A stretch of DNA of 49,891 nt from contig JAFTQV010000039.1 in NCBI GenBank assembly GCA_017462605.1, forward strand, positions 1 through 49,891, written 5' to 3'. The position numbers and the translations under genes were made by a program. Shown in pieces: positions 1 through 6,798 of the stretch. Below the pieces are notes generated by a model. That model was not told the origin of the DNA and searched no databases. It worked only from the letters and a program-made list of their open reading frames with translations. This stretch comes from Clostridia bacterium (GTDB lineage Bacteria; Bacillota; Clostridia; Oscillospirales; CAG-272). The first letter of the stretch is position 1, and each line of letters opens with the position of its first letter.

Positions 1-134
1 TCAGACCGAGGCTTTGCCTTAGGCTTCCTTCAGACTCCGCCTCACGACGGACGCCCTTGCCCTCAGCTAACAGTTCCTACTGCCAAGCCTGTAGCGGACT
101 TCCACCGCCAAGTTGTAACGCGTGCCGAGCGCAC
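1..134 (-). mobile_element. Group II intron, 5' end (domain I), truncated by the window edge
   Basis: Read on the minus strand, the segment begins GTGCG at 134 and continues with the conserved domain I text of bacterial group II introns (GGTGGAAGTCC, TTGGCAGTAG, GCTGAGGGCAAGG, GTCTGAAGGAAGCC, CCTCGGTCTGA). GTGYG is the standard 5' boundary of group II introns. The intron runs off the left edge, so its reverse transcriptase, if present, is not visible. It starts directly after the T-run of the pfkA terminator, the usual target of class C introns, so class IIC is likely by inference from the site. Confidence 0.85.
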
Positions 135-180
135 AAAAAGAGGAAGCATTTCGGCTGTGAAACCGATCTGTTTCCTCTTT
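135..180 (-). terminator. Rho-independent terminator of pfkA
   Basis: On the minus strand, AAAGAGGAA (172-180) pairs with TTCCTCTTT (137-145) and is followed by a T-run (135-139). The inner part can extend through CGG/CCG. It lies 25 bases beyond the pfkA stop. The T-run abuts the GTGCG of the group II intron. Confidence 0.85.
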
Positions 181-204
181 CTCTTTATATGGATAAGTTA
201 ATTA

Positions 205-1269
205 TCACAGATTAAGTCTGATCTGAAGCTCGTAAAGGTTATCCATATAGCTTCTTCTCGCTGCGCATTCAGCTCTCATTCTTTCGATCTCTTCGGGAGT
301 AAACTCATCAAGATCTCCCATCTGGAGCTTATTCTTATACATTCTGTCAAGCTTCAGGGCGTAGTTGATATCGCACTCGGTGATAATTCCCGCCTTCTCG
401 CAGATGACGATATTGGACTTGCCGCTGATCAGGCAGTCGACCGCGTGCGCTCCCATTGTCGTAGCAAGCACTCTGTCGCGCAGGTTGGGGTTTCCGCCTC
501 TGACGATATGAGCGAATCTTGCAAACTTGGTCTCGATACCCGTATTGGTCTGTATTCTTGCCGCAAGAGCAGGGGCGTAATCCGAGCCAAGACCCTCGGA
601 GATGATTATTATAAAGTTTCTCTTGCCGAGCTTTCTTGAGTTGATTATCTTCTCGAAAAGCGCGTCCTCATTGAAATCAAACTCGGGAATAGCAACCGCG
701 GTTGCGCCCGAGGCTATCGCTGTATGAAGAGCGATATCGCCCGCATCTCTGCCCATTACCTCAACAACGTTGCATCTCGCGTGCGACTCGCAGGTGTCTC
801 TCAGCTTATCGATAAGCTCTATAACCGTATTCATAGCGGTATCGTAGCCTATGGTATTATCGGTCGATGAAACGTCATTATCTATCGTGCCGGGAATTCC
901 TACGCAGGGAAGGCCACGAAGAGTAAGCTCGGTCGCTCCTCTGAACGTTCCGTCTCCGCCGATGGTAACTATACCGTCTATACCGAACTTACGGCAGGTC
1001 TCTATCGCCTTCTGCTTTCCTTCCTCGGTAAGCATCTCGGGGCAGCGGTCGGAATAAAGCATCGTGCCGCCCTTATTTATTATATTTGAAACGTCTCTTA
1101 TAGCGAGGGGCTTGATATCTCCGCTGATAAGTCCCGAATATCCGCGCATAATGCCGAATACCTCAACTCCGCTGGATATTGCCGCTCTGACGACGCCTCT
1201 TATTGCCGCATTCATTCCGGGAGCGTCTCCGCCCGAGGTAAGAACGCCTATTCTCTTGAATTCCTTCAT
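205..1269 (-). CDS. pfkA: ATP-dependent 6-phosphofructokinase
   Basis: Phosphorylates fructose 6-phosphate to fructose 1,6-bisphosphate with ATP, the committed step of glycolysis, in the cytosol. The 354-residue protein has the N-terminal nucleotide motif LTSGGDAPGMNAAIR (10-24), GGDGT (104-108 region; the Gly, rather than Asp as in PPi enzymes, points to ATP), the catalytic PGTIDND motif, VEVMGRDAGD and HIVRGGNP. Length is slightly above the 320 of the E. coli enzyme because of a charged C-terminal tail. ATG start preceded by a clear promoter at 1303-1331. It is divergent from the MgsA-like gene and ends in a terminator now carrying a group II intron. Confidence 0.97.
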   Translation of the reverse strand: MKEFKRIGVLTSGGDAPGMNAAIRGVVRAAISSGVEVFGIMRGYSGLISGDIKPLAIRDVSNIINKGGTMLYSDRCPEMLTEEGKQKAIETCRKFGIDGIVTIGGDGTFRGATELTLRGLPCVGIPGTIDNDVSSTDNTIGYDTAMNTVIELIDKLRDTCESHARCNVVEVMGRDAGDIALHTAIASGATAVAIPEFDFNEDALFEKIINSRKLGKRNFIIIISEGLGSDYAPALAARIQTNTGIETKFARFAHIVRGGNPNLRDRVLATTMGAHAVDCLISGKSNIVICEKAGIITECDINYALKLDRMYKNKLQMGDLDEFTPEEIERMRAECAARRSYMDNLYELQIRLNL

Positions 1270-1302
1270 ATCTTAACCGTCCTTAAAAATATCATTTAGA
1301 TT

Positions 1303-1331
1303 ATTATACATCACCCTTAAGCTTTTTTCAA
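1303..1331 (-). promoter_or_regulatory. Promoter of pfkA
   Basis: Minus strand TTGAAA (1326-1331), 17-base spacer, TATAAT (1303-1308), about 35 bases before the pfkA ATG. Sigma-A type. Confidence 0.8.
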
Positions 1332-1439
1332 TGGTATTTTAAAATTTTTATGATCTTTTATTACTCTTCGCATAATTTTTCCAAAAAATACTAATTTAAA
1401 AAACTTTAGACGCGCACGCGAGTTTTTTCTTATACACGA

Positions 1440-1468
1440 TTGACAAAAATGCAAATTGGTGCTATAAT
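1440..1468 (+). promoter_or_regulatory. Promoter of the mgsA-like gene
   Basis: TTGACA (1440-1445), 17-base spacer, TATAAT (1463-1468): a perfect sigma-A promoter facing away from the pfkA promoter. About 55 bases of AT-rich leader precede the AGGAGGG ribosome site. Confidence 0.88.
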
Positions 1469-1528
1469 TATGCTAATAAATTTTTTGTTTTAAGAAGTTT
1501 CGCCTATTATAAAAATAAGGAGGGCTAT

Positions 1529-1963
1529 ATGGATATCGCGATAATCGCAGACAATAATAAAAAAGAACTCATGGCTCAATTCTGCACCGCATACTGCGGA
1601 ATACTCAGCCGCCATCATTTATGCGCTACTCACACAACGGGAAAATATATATCCGAAGCCACCGGGCTTGAAATAGAGACCTTCCTTATGGGAAGCTCGG
1701 GCGGTATGGAGCAGATATCCTCGAGGATATCCTTCAACGAGATCGACCTTGTATTCTACTTCCGCAGCACCGATCCCTCCAAGGAGATCAAGGAGTATGA
1801 ATCCACCCTTCTCCGCCTTTGCGACGTTCACAACGTTCCGCTCGCTACCAATATTGCAACAGCGGAAGCGCTCGTTATCGCGCTCGATAGCGGAAATCTC
1901 AACTGGCGCGAGCTTATAAATCCTCACAGCGCGTACAATATGAAAAAGAAAGGAAGCATTTAA
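1529..1963 (+). CDS. Methylglyoxal-synthase-like protein, catalytic residues replaced
   Basis: 144 residues with the methylglyoxal synthase fold along the whole length: start MDIAIIADN, THTTG (35-39), SEATGL, GSSGGMEQ (55-62), RLCDVHNVPLATNIATAEAL (C-terminal half). True MgsA converts dihydroxyacetone phosphate to methylglyoxal. Aligning by eye with the E. coli and B. subtilis enzymes, the His of IAHD is Asp8, the catalytic Asp of GGDQQ is Met60, the aspartate of RDPL is Ser80, and the His and Asp of PHEPD are Ile87 and Tyr90. The phosphate-loop TGTTG reads THTTG. The sequence therefore suggests a non-catalytic or altered member of the family, perhaps a metabolite sensor. Start chosen by AGGAGGG eight bases upstream. 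Monocistronic with its own promoter and terminator, divergent from pfkA. Confidence 0.85.
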   Translation: MDIAIIADNNKKELMAQFCTAYCGILSRHHLCATHTTGKYISEATGLEIETFLMGSSGGMEQISSRISFNEIDLVFYFRSTDPSKEIKEYESTLLRLCDVHNVPLATNIATAEALVIALDSGNLNWRELINPHSAYNMKKKGSI

Positions 1964-2000
1964 GAGATCGCATCTCTTGATCTACCTTACCAAATAAAAT

Positions 2001-2037
2001 AGGCTGCATCCGTCGGTAGATGATGTAGCCTGATTTT
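2001..2037 (+). terminator. Terminator of the mgsA-like gene
   Basis: AGGCTGCATC (2001-2010) pairs with GATGTAGCCT (2022-2031), then GATTTTTT. Confidence 0.85.
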
Positions 2038-2085
2038 TTACCGAGGGGAATGCCCCCGAATTTCATTAATCTTTTTGGAGAGCAT

Positions 2086-2529
2086 ATGGCAATAACCAAA
2101 AGCATCCGCCTTGCTATACACTCAAATATAAGCAATATCGGCGAGGGCGGCGTTCGCGAAGGAGCGGCGGAAATAACCGATAGCGCGCACGATGCCGAGA
2201 TGACGGTCACGGAAAGCTCTGTAATTATAAAATACAAAGAGACTACCGAGGGCGGCGACGTAATTTCGAAGATCACGTCCGAGGGCGATACGGTGACGGT
2301 GGAAAGATCGGGCGCTATCAGATCTGTGATGGTATTTAAGCCGGGATCGGTATACAGATCTCTTTACGAGATACCGCCATTCAGCTTTGATATGGCGATC
2401 ACCGTCAAGGCGATGAAGAACAGTATAACCCTTTTCGGCGGCTCTGCCGATATTCTTTACACTATGGATATAGGCGGCGCGCAAAAATCCTGCCGAATGA
2501 AGATAACCTTGGGCGGTGGCGAGCTATGA
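2086..2529 (+). CDS. DUF1934 / YwiB-like small beta-barrel protein
   Basis: 147 residues from the ATG at 2086, which has GGAG six to nine bases upstream; a longer reading to 2050 has no ribosome site. The protein is a string of alternating beta-strand segments (IRLAIHSN, VIIKYKETT, DTVTVERSG, MVFKPGSVYRS) with an FGG..ILYTMDI end, as in the lipocalin-like DUF1934/YwiB family, whose function is not well defined. Its stop overlaps the holA start by four bases (ATGA), so it is translationally coupled to the DNA polymerase subunit and heads a four-gene run to asnA. Confidence 0.7.
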   Translation: MAITKSIRLAIHSNISNIGEGGVREGAAEITDSAHDAEMTVTESSVIIKYKETTEGGDVISKITSEGDTVTVERSGAIRSVMVFKPGSVYRSLYEIPPFSFDMAITVKAMKNSITLFGGSADILYTMDIGGAQKSCRMKITLGGGEL

Positions 2530-3557
2530 CCGTATCCGAGCTTAAAGCTAAAATAAAATCCCTTGATATCGCGGGAGCGTATATTTTCGCCGGCGAAGAG
2601 GACTACTTAAAGAAATATTATCTTGACGAGATCGCCAAGATCGCCTGCCCCGACGAGGCGTTTGCTCTCTTTTCAAGAGCTATATTCGAGGGGGAGGACG
2701 TCAGCGTTCAGGATATCGCCGAGGCGATAAAATCACCGCCTATGATGTCCGATTTCAAGCTTGTTGAGTGGAGATATCCTCCTCTTGACGCCGCATTTGA
2801 GTCAACGAAGAAGGCGGTAGCCGAGCTTGCGCTCTTGCTTGCGGAATACCCTTACGCGGTCCTCGTTCTGCTTTGCGATGCGGACGCTTTTGATGCAGGG
2901 ACGGCAAAGAGACCCTCAAAGCTCTGCCAGAGGCTCGCGAAGAGCGGCTTCAACGTTATTAATTTTGAAAGATCCACGGATAATCAGCTGATAAGCTGGC
3001 TGAAGCGGCATTTTGACGCCGAGGGCATTGCTGCCGATCCTTCGGTGCTTTCGGCTCTCATATTCCGCTCGGGTCACTCCATGCATATTCTGAAAGGAGA
3101 GGTCGATAAGCTATCGGCTTACGCCAAGGCGAACTCCCTCGGAGCGATCACGAAAAGCGAGGTGGAGCTTATCGCTTCCTCAACTCTTGAGTGCGATGCC
3201 TTCGCCCTTTCGGGAGCGATCTCGGATAAGCGGCGCGAGGCGGCTTTCGTTGCTCTTATGGATATGAAGATGAGAAGGATCGAGCCCGGCGCGGTACTCG
3301 CTACCCTGCAAAGAGTCTTCTCCGAGCTTACCGCTGTGGCTCTGCTGCTTGAAGAGGGCAAGGATGCCCGCGATATGGAAGCCGCCCTCGGCTGGAATCC
3401 GTATAAGCTCAAGCTATCTATCGCCTCTGCCAAGAAGTGGGGGCTTTCGCGCCTCACCGAAGCAAAGGAAAGGCTGAGAGTGCTTGATGCCGAATCCAAA
3501 TCGGGCGGTATTTCGGGTTATAAAACGATCGAAATGTTTATTTGCCAATTTATTTAG
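2526..3557 (+). CDS. holA: DNA polymerase III delta subunit
   Basis: The 343-residue protein fits the clamp-loader delta subunit, which opens the beta sliding clamp during replication. Visible hallmarks are the N-terminal IAGAYIFAGEEDYLKKYYL segment typical of HolA, SPPMMSDFKLVEW, FERSTDNQLISWLKRHF, a middle region ending GHSMHILKGEVDKLSAYA, and a helical C-terminal domain with ALLLEEGKDARDMEAALGWNPYK. Length matches the family (about 330-345). The ATG overlaps the DUF1934 stop. A cyclophilin lipoprotein gene follows after 24 bases. Confidence 0.9.
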   Translation: MTVSELKAKIKSLDIAGAYIFAGEEDYLKKYYLDEIAKIACPDEAFALFSRAIFEGEDVSVQDIAEAIKSPPMMSDFKLVEWRYPPLDAAFESTKKAVAELALLLAEYPYAVLVLLCDADAFDAGTAKRPSKLCQRLAKSGFNVINFERSTDNQLISWLKRHFDAEGIAADPSVLSALIFRSGHSMHILKGEVDKLSAYAKANSLGAITKSEVELIASSTLECDAFALSGAISDKRREAAFVALMDMKMRRIEPGAVLATLQRVFSELTAVALLLEEGKDARDMEAALGWNPYKLKLSIASAKKWGLSRLTEAKERLRVLDAESKSGGISGYKTIEMFICQFI

Positions 3558-3581
3558 TATAAAAAGTAAAGGAAAACGATT

Positions 3582-4352
3582 ATGAAAAAGCTTTTATCAT
3601 TAGTTATTGCGCTCGCTATTCTTACCGCGTCGCTTCTTTCACTCTCTTCATGCGGAAAGCTCACCGAAAAGGATCTTGCGGTCGGAGAGGGAGCTTGCAA
3701 ATATCTTGAAACGAGAAGCACCGAGGGGCGCGATCTCAAGTACGTTATGCTCACCGTCAAGGATTTCGGCAGCATGATCATTCTTCTTGACGCAACGACG
3801 GCGCCGAAGACGGTTGAAAACTTCCTTAAGCTCGTCAACGAGGGCTTTTACGACGGTCTTACCTTCCACAGAATAATAGATAACTTTATGATCCAGGGCG
3901 GCTGCACCAAGGGCGACGGAACAGGCGGCTCAAACGAAACGATAAAGGGTGAATTCTCCGCCAACGGACATAAGAACAATATCAGCCACAAATACGGCGT
4001 TATCTCCATGGCTCGCTCGAGCGGAGACGAGACAAACAATTACGGCAGAGACTCCGCATCCAGCCAGTTCTTCATCTGCAATGCGGACGCATCCGACTCT
4101 CTTGACGGTGAATACGCAGCATTCGGCTACGTTATCGCAGGTCTCAGTACCGTTGATAAGATAACAGACGCGGTCTTCCCTCTCACCGACTACTATGAGT
4201 ATTATCTTAACTATATGGCTACCGGAGAGTATATGTATTACTATTACTGGAACAGTTATGGTAACGGCGCTCTCAGCAATAAAGACGCTCAGCCCGTCAT
4301 CGCGAGGATCATCGAGATCACCGAGGAAGAGGCTATGAGCTACGTTAAATAA
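3582..4352 (+). CDS. Peptidyl-prolyl cis-trans isomerase (cyclophilin type), lipoprotein
   Basis: 256 residues. A signal peptide ends in the lipobox LSSC (Cys24), so the protein should be anchored outside the membrane. Residues about 60-230 are a cyclophilin domain: MIILLDATTAPKTVENFLKLVNEGFYDGLTFHRII, then FMIQGG, SQFFICNADA and LDGEYAAFGYVI. It catalyses proline isomerisation of exported proteins. Unusual is a Tyr-rich insertion near residues 205-225 (YYEYYLNYMATGEYMYYYYW) before the last strand. AAAGGA ribosome site upstream. In line with holA and asnA, spacing 24-25 bases. Confidence 0.93.
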   Translation: MKKLLSLVIALAILTASLLSLSSCGKLTEKDLAVGEGACKYLETRSTEGRDLKYVMLTVKDFGSMIILLDATTAPKTVENFLKLVNEGFYDGLTFHRIIDNFMIQGGCTKGDGTGGSNETIKGEFSANGHKNNISHKYGVISMARSSGDETNNYGRDSASSQFFICNADASDSLDGEYAAFGYVIAGLSTVDKITDAVFPLTDYYEYYLNYMATGEYMYYYYWNSYGNGALSNKDAQPVIARIIEITEEEAMSYVK

Positions 4353-4377
4353 CGTAAGCAAATTATAAGGAAATGCT

Positions 4378-5385
4378 ATGAACTCACTTTATATTCCCGA
4401 AGGATATATCCCAAAGCTCGACGTTTACGATACGCAAAAGGCTATATCCTTTATAAAAAGAACGTTTCAGGATAGGCTTGCCCAGGCTCTTCACTTAAAG
4501 CGAGTATCCGCTCCTCTTTTCGTCACCGAGGCTTCGGGACTCAACGATAACCTTTCGGGTACGGAAAGACCCGTCAGCTTTGACGTGCCCGCGGTCGGCG
4601 AATCGGCAGAGGTCGTTCATTCGCTCGCGAAGTGGAAGAGAATGGCTCTTAAGGAATACCGCTTCTACGTTGGCAACGGTCTTTACACGGATATGAACGC
4701 GATCCGCAGAGACGAGGAGCTTGACAATATTCATTCGATATACGTTGACCAATGGGACTGGGAGCGCGTTATAACAAAGGAAGAGCGCACGAAGGAATAC
4801 CTTATTGAGACGGTAAAGAAGATAGTCGGCACGATCTGCGACACAAACGAGCTTCTCAAGATAGACTTCCCCGCCCTCGATACCGAGCTTTCGCGCGAGG
4901 TCAAGGTGATAGAGTCCGAGGAGCTTCTTGCCCTTTACCCCGATAAGACGGCGAAGGAGAGGGAGTACGAGATCACGAAAAAATACGGCACTGTGCTTAT
5001 AATAGGCATAGGAAAGAAGCTTTCAAACGGCGAGGTCCACGATAAGCGCGCCCCCGACTATGACGACTGGGACTTAAACGGCGATATCCTCTTCTACAAC
5101 AAGGTGCTTGACCGCGCCTTTGAAATATCCTCAATGGGTATAAGAGTAGACGAGGCGAGCCTCGACCTTCAGCTTAAGGAGTCCGGCTGTGATGACAGAA
5201 GGAGTCTGCCATTCCATAAAATGCTTCTTGAAGGAAAGCTGCCTCTCACGATAGGCGGCGGTATCGGTCAGTCAAGGCTCTGCATGCTTATGATGGGTTC
5301 GGCGCACATCGGCGAGGTGCAGTCCTCGATCTGGGATAAGGAAACGCTTGAAAGATGCAATGCCGCGGGAATAAGACTGCTTTAA
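4378..5385 (+). CDS. asnA: Aspartate-ammonia ligase (asparagine synthetase A)
   Basis: Makes asparagine from aspartate, ammonia and ATP. 335 residues, the normal size. Class II aminoacyl-tRNA-synthetase-like core is evident: YIPEGYIPKLDVYDTQ, SAPLFVTEASGLNDNLSGTERPVSFD, VVHSLAKWKRMAL, YTDMNAIRRDEELDN.HSIYVDQWDWE, and the C-terminal GGGIGQSRLCMLMM motif 3 region. AAGGAA ribosome site upstream of the ATG. Last gene of the run that starts with DUF1934; no strong terminator hairpin follows, only T-rich DNA. Confidence 0.96.
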   Translation: MNSLYIPEGYIPKLDVYDTQKAISFIKRTFQDRLAQALHLKRVSAPLFVTEASGLNDNLSGTERPVSFDVPAVGESAEVVHSLAKWKRMALKEYRFYVGNGLYTDMNAIRRDEELDNIHSIYVDQWDWERVITKEERTKEYLIETVKKIVGTICDTNELLKIDFPALDTELSREVKVIESEELLALYPDKTAKEREYEITKKYGTVLIIGIGKKLSNGEVHDKRAPDYDDWDLNGDILFYNKVLDRAFEISSMGIRVDEASLDLQLKESGCDDRRSLPFHKMLLEGKLPLTIGGGIGQSRLCMLMMGSAHIGEVQSSIWDKETLERCNAAGIRLL

Positions 5386-5425
5386 TACATTTTTTCGTTT
5401 TTTCGGTATTTTTTAATTTTCTCTA

Positions 5426-5454
5426 TTGCAAAATTATTTACAATATTGTATAAT
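5426..5454 (+). promoter_or_regulatory. Promoter upstream of the HEPN-like membrane protein
   Basis: TTGCAA (5426-5431), 17-base spacer, TATAAT (5449-5454), 60 bases before the next ATG. Confidence 0.7.
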
Positions 5455-5513
5455 ATATATAAGATGCCATTTTGGACGGTTTTTATTTCACTTGATCACG
5501 AAAGGTAGATGCT

Positions 5514-5933
5514 ATGAGCAAAAGGATAAACGAAAAATTTCTCAATGCTTATATAGAGCTTGATAAGGCTTGCTGCGCAAAATTCAATATTCCCGCAGGC
5601 GGTGTTACCGAATATATCAACCGTCTTAGCAACGTAAGATTTGCGCCCGGACGTGAAGAGGTGCTTCCCCAGCTTGTTAAGTACAGAAATATAAGAAACG
5701 TTTTTGCGCACGAGGCTGCGGCTATCAAGAAGAACGATGAGCTTTCCAAGGCGGATCTCACCTGGATCCGTAAGTTCTCCCGAGATCTCAACCGCAAAAA
5801 GGACCCTATATCCAAATATCTCAAGAAGGCAAAGAGATATATGCGCGGAAGACGTATCAGAAGATACGTTATCGCGGGAGCTATCGTAATCGCTCTTTTC
5901 GTTGCCGTTATAGCATACTTTGCTACAAGATAA
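5514..5933 (+). CDS. Small protein with HEPN-like motif and C-terminal membrane anchor (DUF6548-like)
   Basis: 139 residues. The N-terminal part (about 1-110) is helical and charged with KYRNIRNVFAHEAAA (57-70); R61-x4-H66 matches the Rx4-6H signature of HEPN folds. The C-terminus is very basic (KKAKRYMRGRRIRRY) followed by one transmembrane helix (about 117-136), so the soluble domain would sit in the cytosol, tail-anchored. The function is not known to me; the DUF6548 resemblance is from memory. AAAGGT ribosome site before ATG. The PHP phosphatase gene follows directly. Confidence 0.6.
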   Translation: MSKRINEKFLNAYIELDKACCAKFNIPAGGVTEYINRLSNVRFAPGREEVLPQLVKYRNIRNVFAHEAAAIKKNDELSKADLTWIRKFSRDLNRKKDPISKYLKKAKRYMRGRRIRRYVIAGAIVIALFVAVIAYFATR

Positions 5934-5940
5934 GAAATTT

Positions 5941-6702
5941 ATGCATAATTCATATCATAATCACACTCCTCTTTGCCATCATGCTTTCGGCAAGGAGGAG
6001 TCCTACGTTTTAAAAGCGATTGAGGGCGGATACCGCGTTTTCGGCTTCGCGGATCACGCGCCTCATCTTTTCCGCGATCTTATCCACGCCTCGAGAATGA
6101 CGCCGGACGAGCTTAAGCTTTACGTCAGTACGATCTCGGAGCTAAGAGAAAAATACAAGAGCGAGATAGATATAAGGATCGGGCTTGAGCTTGAATACTA
6201 TCCGAAGACGCACGAAAGCGAGGTCCGCTTTTTCCGCGAAGCGGGGGTTGAATACTTCATCCTCGGTCAGCATATGACAGGAGACGGATGCACCTATGGC
6301 TTCAACTCCTTCGCAGAGACTTCAAAGAAGGATCACTATACCGCGTACGTCGATCAATGCCTCGAGGGGCTTGCATCGGGCGTCTATTCATATATCGCTC
6401 ACCCGGACGTCTTTTACTATTCGGGAGACGGTGATTTTTATAAAAAGGAAAGCGACCGCCTTATAGCAGGCGCGGTATCGCTCGGCATTCCGCTTGAATT
6501 GAACCTTCTCGGGCTTTCGGGCGGCAGGCATTACCCCAACCCCCTTTTCTGGGAAAGAGTAAGCGGAAGCGGAGCTAAAGTCATACTCGGAGCAGACGCG
6601 CACTCCCCCGAAAGAGTATATTCAAGGGAAGAGATCAAGGCGGCTGAAGGCTTTGCAAAAAAATACAGGCTCGAGCTCATAGAGAGCATTGAGCTTAAAT
6701 AA
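5941..6702 (+). CDS. PHP-domain histidinol-phosphatase-like protein
   Basis: 253 residues from ATG 5941; an upstream TTG at 5920 would overlap the previous gene and is less likely. PHP metal ligands are visible: YHNHTPLCHH at the N-terminus, FADHAPH (about 46), GLELEYYP, FILGQHM, YIAHPDVFYY and GADAHSPE near the end. This is the HisK/HisJ type, which removes phosphate from histidinol phosphate in histidine synthesis. No other his genes lie nearby, so another phosphoester substrate is possible. Confidence 0.82.
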   Translation: MHNSYHNHTPLCHHAFGKEESYVLKAIEGGYRVFGFADHAPHLFRDLIHASRMTPDELKLYVSTISELREKYKSEIDIRIGLELEYYPKTHESEVRFFREAGVEYFILGQHMTGDGCTYGFNSFAETSKKDHYTAYVDQCLEGLASGVYSYIAHPDVFYYSGDGDFYKKESDRLIAGAVSLGIPLELNLLGLSGGRHYPNPLFWERVSGSGAKVILGADAHSPERVYSREEIKAAEGFAKKYRLELIESIELK

Positions 6703-6719
6703 TGATGCTATAAATATAA

Positions 6720-6756
6720 CAGAGGTACTGCGTAAAACAATACCTCTGTGTTTTTT
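6720..6756 (+). terminator. Terminator after the PHP gene
   Basis: CAGAGGTA (6720-6727) pairs with TACCTCTG (6741-6748), then TGTTTTTTG. It sits between convergent genes and may also weaken read-through from the ATPase on the other strand. Confidence 0.8.
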
Positions 6757-6798
6757 GTTTTTATTCTGTGCAGCCTCAAACGAGCCCCTTATAAAAAG

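Noticed and set aside
5920..5940. Upstream TTG start for the PHP phosphatase
   Set aside because: It overlaps the previous stop, adds no conserved residues, and ATG 5941 begins right before the conserved metal-binding motif.
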